Shown: piece by piece, positions 63,595 to 64,000 of the stretch
How positions within the stretch are numbered: position 1 is the stretch's first letter
Layout: every line of letters starts with the position of its first letter
NCBI RefSeq assembly: GCF_018991925.1
Contig: NW_024735304.1
Coordinates: 124,001 to 188,000 of the forward strand
Length of the DNA stretch: 64,000 nucleotides
Direction of reading: 5' to 3'
From: Homarus americanus
Taxonomy: Eukaryota; Arthropoda; Malacostraca; Decapoda; Nephropidae
Notes under the pieces: model-generated
Told to the model about the DNA's origin: nothing
The model's input: the letters and a program-made list of their open reading frames with translations, nothing else
Databases searched by the model: none
Made by a program: the position numbers and the translations under genes

Positions 63595-64000
63595 GAAGAG
63601 ATCGTGAGTAGCAATGATCAATGAAATTTTCGGACATTTATGTAAATAATAAAATACAAAATATGCAAAAGTCACCACAAGGAAATTAAACAAATACCGA
63701 TAATGAATGAAAACAACAACACGATAAGAAATAACTATATAAATAAAAACAGTTAATTCCCATCTTCCTTCTGTCTTAAATGAACTTTAATTATCCCTCA
63801 GAAACTAAAACTGTTCCTTTCGCTACCATGGCTCAGGTAGGTACAAGGACCTACACCAACAAAGACAAGATAAAAACAATAGCAGCACTAATGGCACAAT
63901 ATATCAATCTACACTCACTTGTATCCTGGACGAGAGGGATGCACTTCCTTATGCATCACCACACCGCAGTTCAGCACTTAACACTGTCGATCCTCAGGTA
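63595..64000. other. Unassigned sequence to window end
   Basis: AT-rich; no gene recognised. Confidence 0.35.

Overview
This window is non-coding animal DNA, most likely from a decapod crustacean (crab, lobster or shrimp group). The host call is inference. It rests on the extreme density of (TA)n, (CA)n, (GA)n and ATAG/GTAT microsatellites, on blocks of AACCT (the complement of the arthropod telomere unit TTAGG), and on an APE-type LINE whose endonuclease is of the kind databases label 'craniofacial development protein 2-like'. I found no host protein-coding exon, rRNA or functional tRNA that I can support. Nearly all long open frames lie in tandem repeats whose unit carries no stop codon.

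Layout. 0-0.1 kb: 3' end of a LINE copy. 0.1-3.5 kb: GGT-rich and 22-bp minisatellites, a polypurine tract and plain sequence. 3.5-4.2 kb: a 5'-truncated LINE copy sitting between two (GT)n arrays. 4.7-5.4 kb: a nested structure, a tRNA-derived SINE interrupted by a 352-bp terminal-inverted-repeat element with a 9-bp target duplication, which itself holds a second tRNA-like segment and TTAGG repeats. 5.5-9.5 kb: a degenerate CCCATTAGG repeat, another tRNA-like SINE head, purine tracts and microsatellites. 9.5-13.4 kb: the most complete LINE copy (minus strand), broken by stops, frameshifts and deletions, with a perfect 54-bp palindrome in its 5' region. 13.4-24 kb: (TA)n arrays around a small hairpin unit, a 20-bp minisatellite with a 180-bp higher-order unit, and plain AT-rich sequence. 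24-27 kb: a CCTAA block, a 66-bp minisatellite with nine perfect CRE octamers, a 31-bp minisatellite with six CCAATCAG boxes, another CCTAA block and a short TTAGG run. 27-31 kb: polypurine and G-rich tracts. 31-36 kb: trinucleotide, 30-bp, 32-bp and 44-bp arrays. 36-48 kb: a tRNA-Lys-like SINE, 16-bp, 20-bp and 30-bp arrays and microsatellites. 48.5 kb: a second SINE copy that acts as the empty site for the 4.7-kb insertion. 49.6-56 kb: a 27-bp array and two 31-bp arrays with an AATAAA in each unit. 57.7-59.5 kb: a 28-bp array with nested duplications. 59.6-64 kb: a 345-bp CA tract, four (TA)n arrays and plain sequence.

How the parts relate. Three copies of one LINE family each end against (GT)n in the sense direction, and the two copies whose 5' ends are visible also begin next to (GT)n. 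This suggests insertion into GT microsatellites or a GT-templated tail. The SINE copy at 48.5 kb is also cut off at a (CA)n/(GT)n junction. The most unusual regulatory-looking segment is the CRE plus CCAAT minisatellite pair at 24.7-25.5 kb. Repeat boundaries were set by eye and may be off by some tens of bases.
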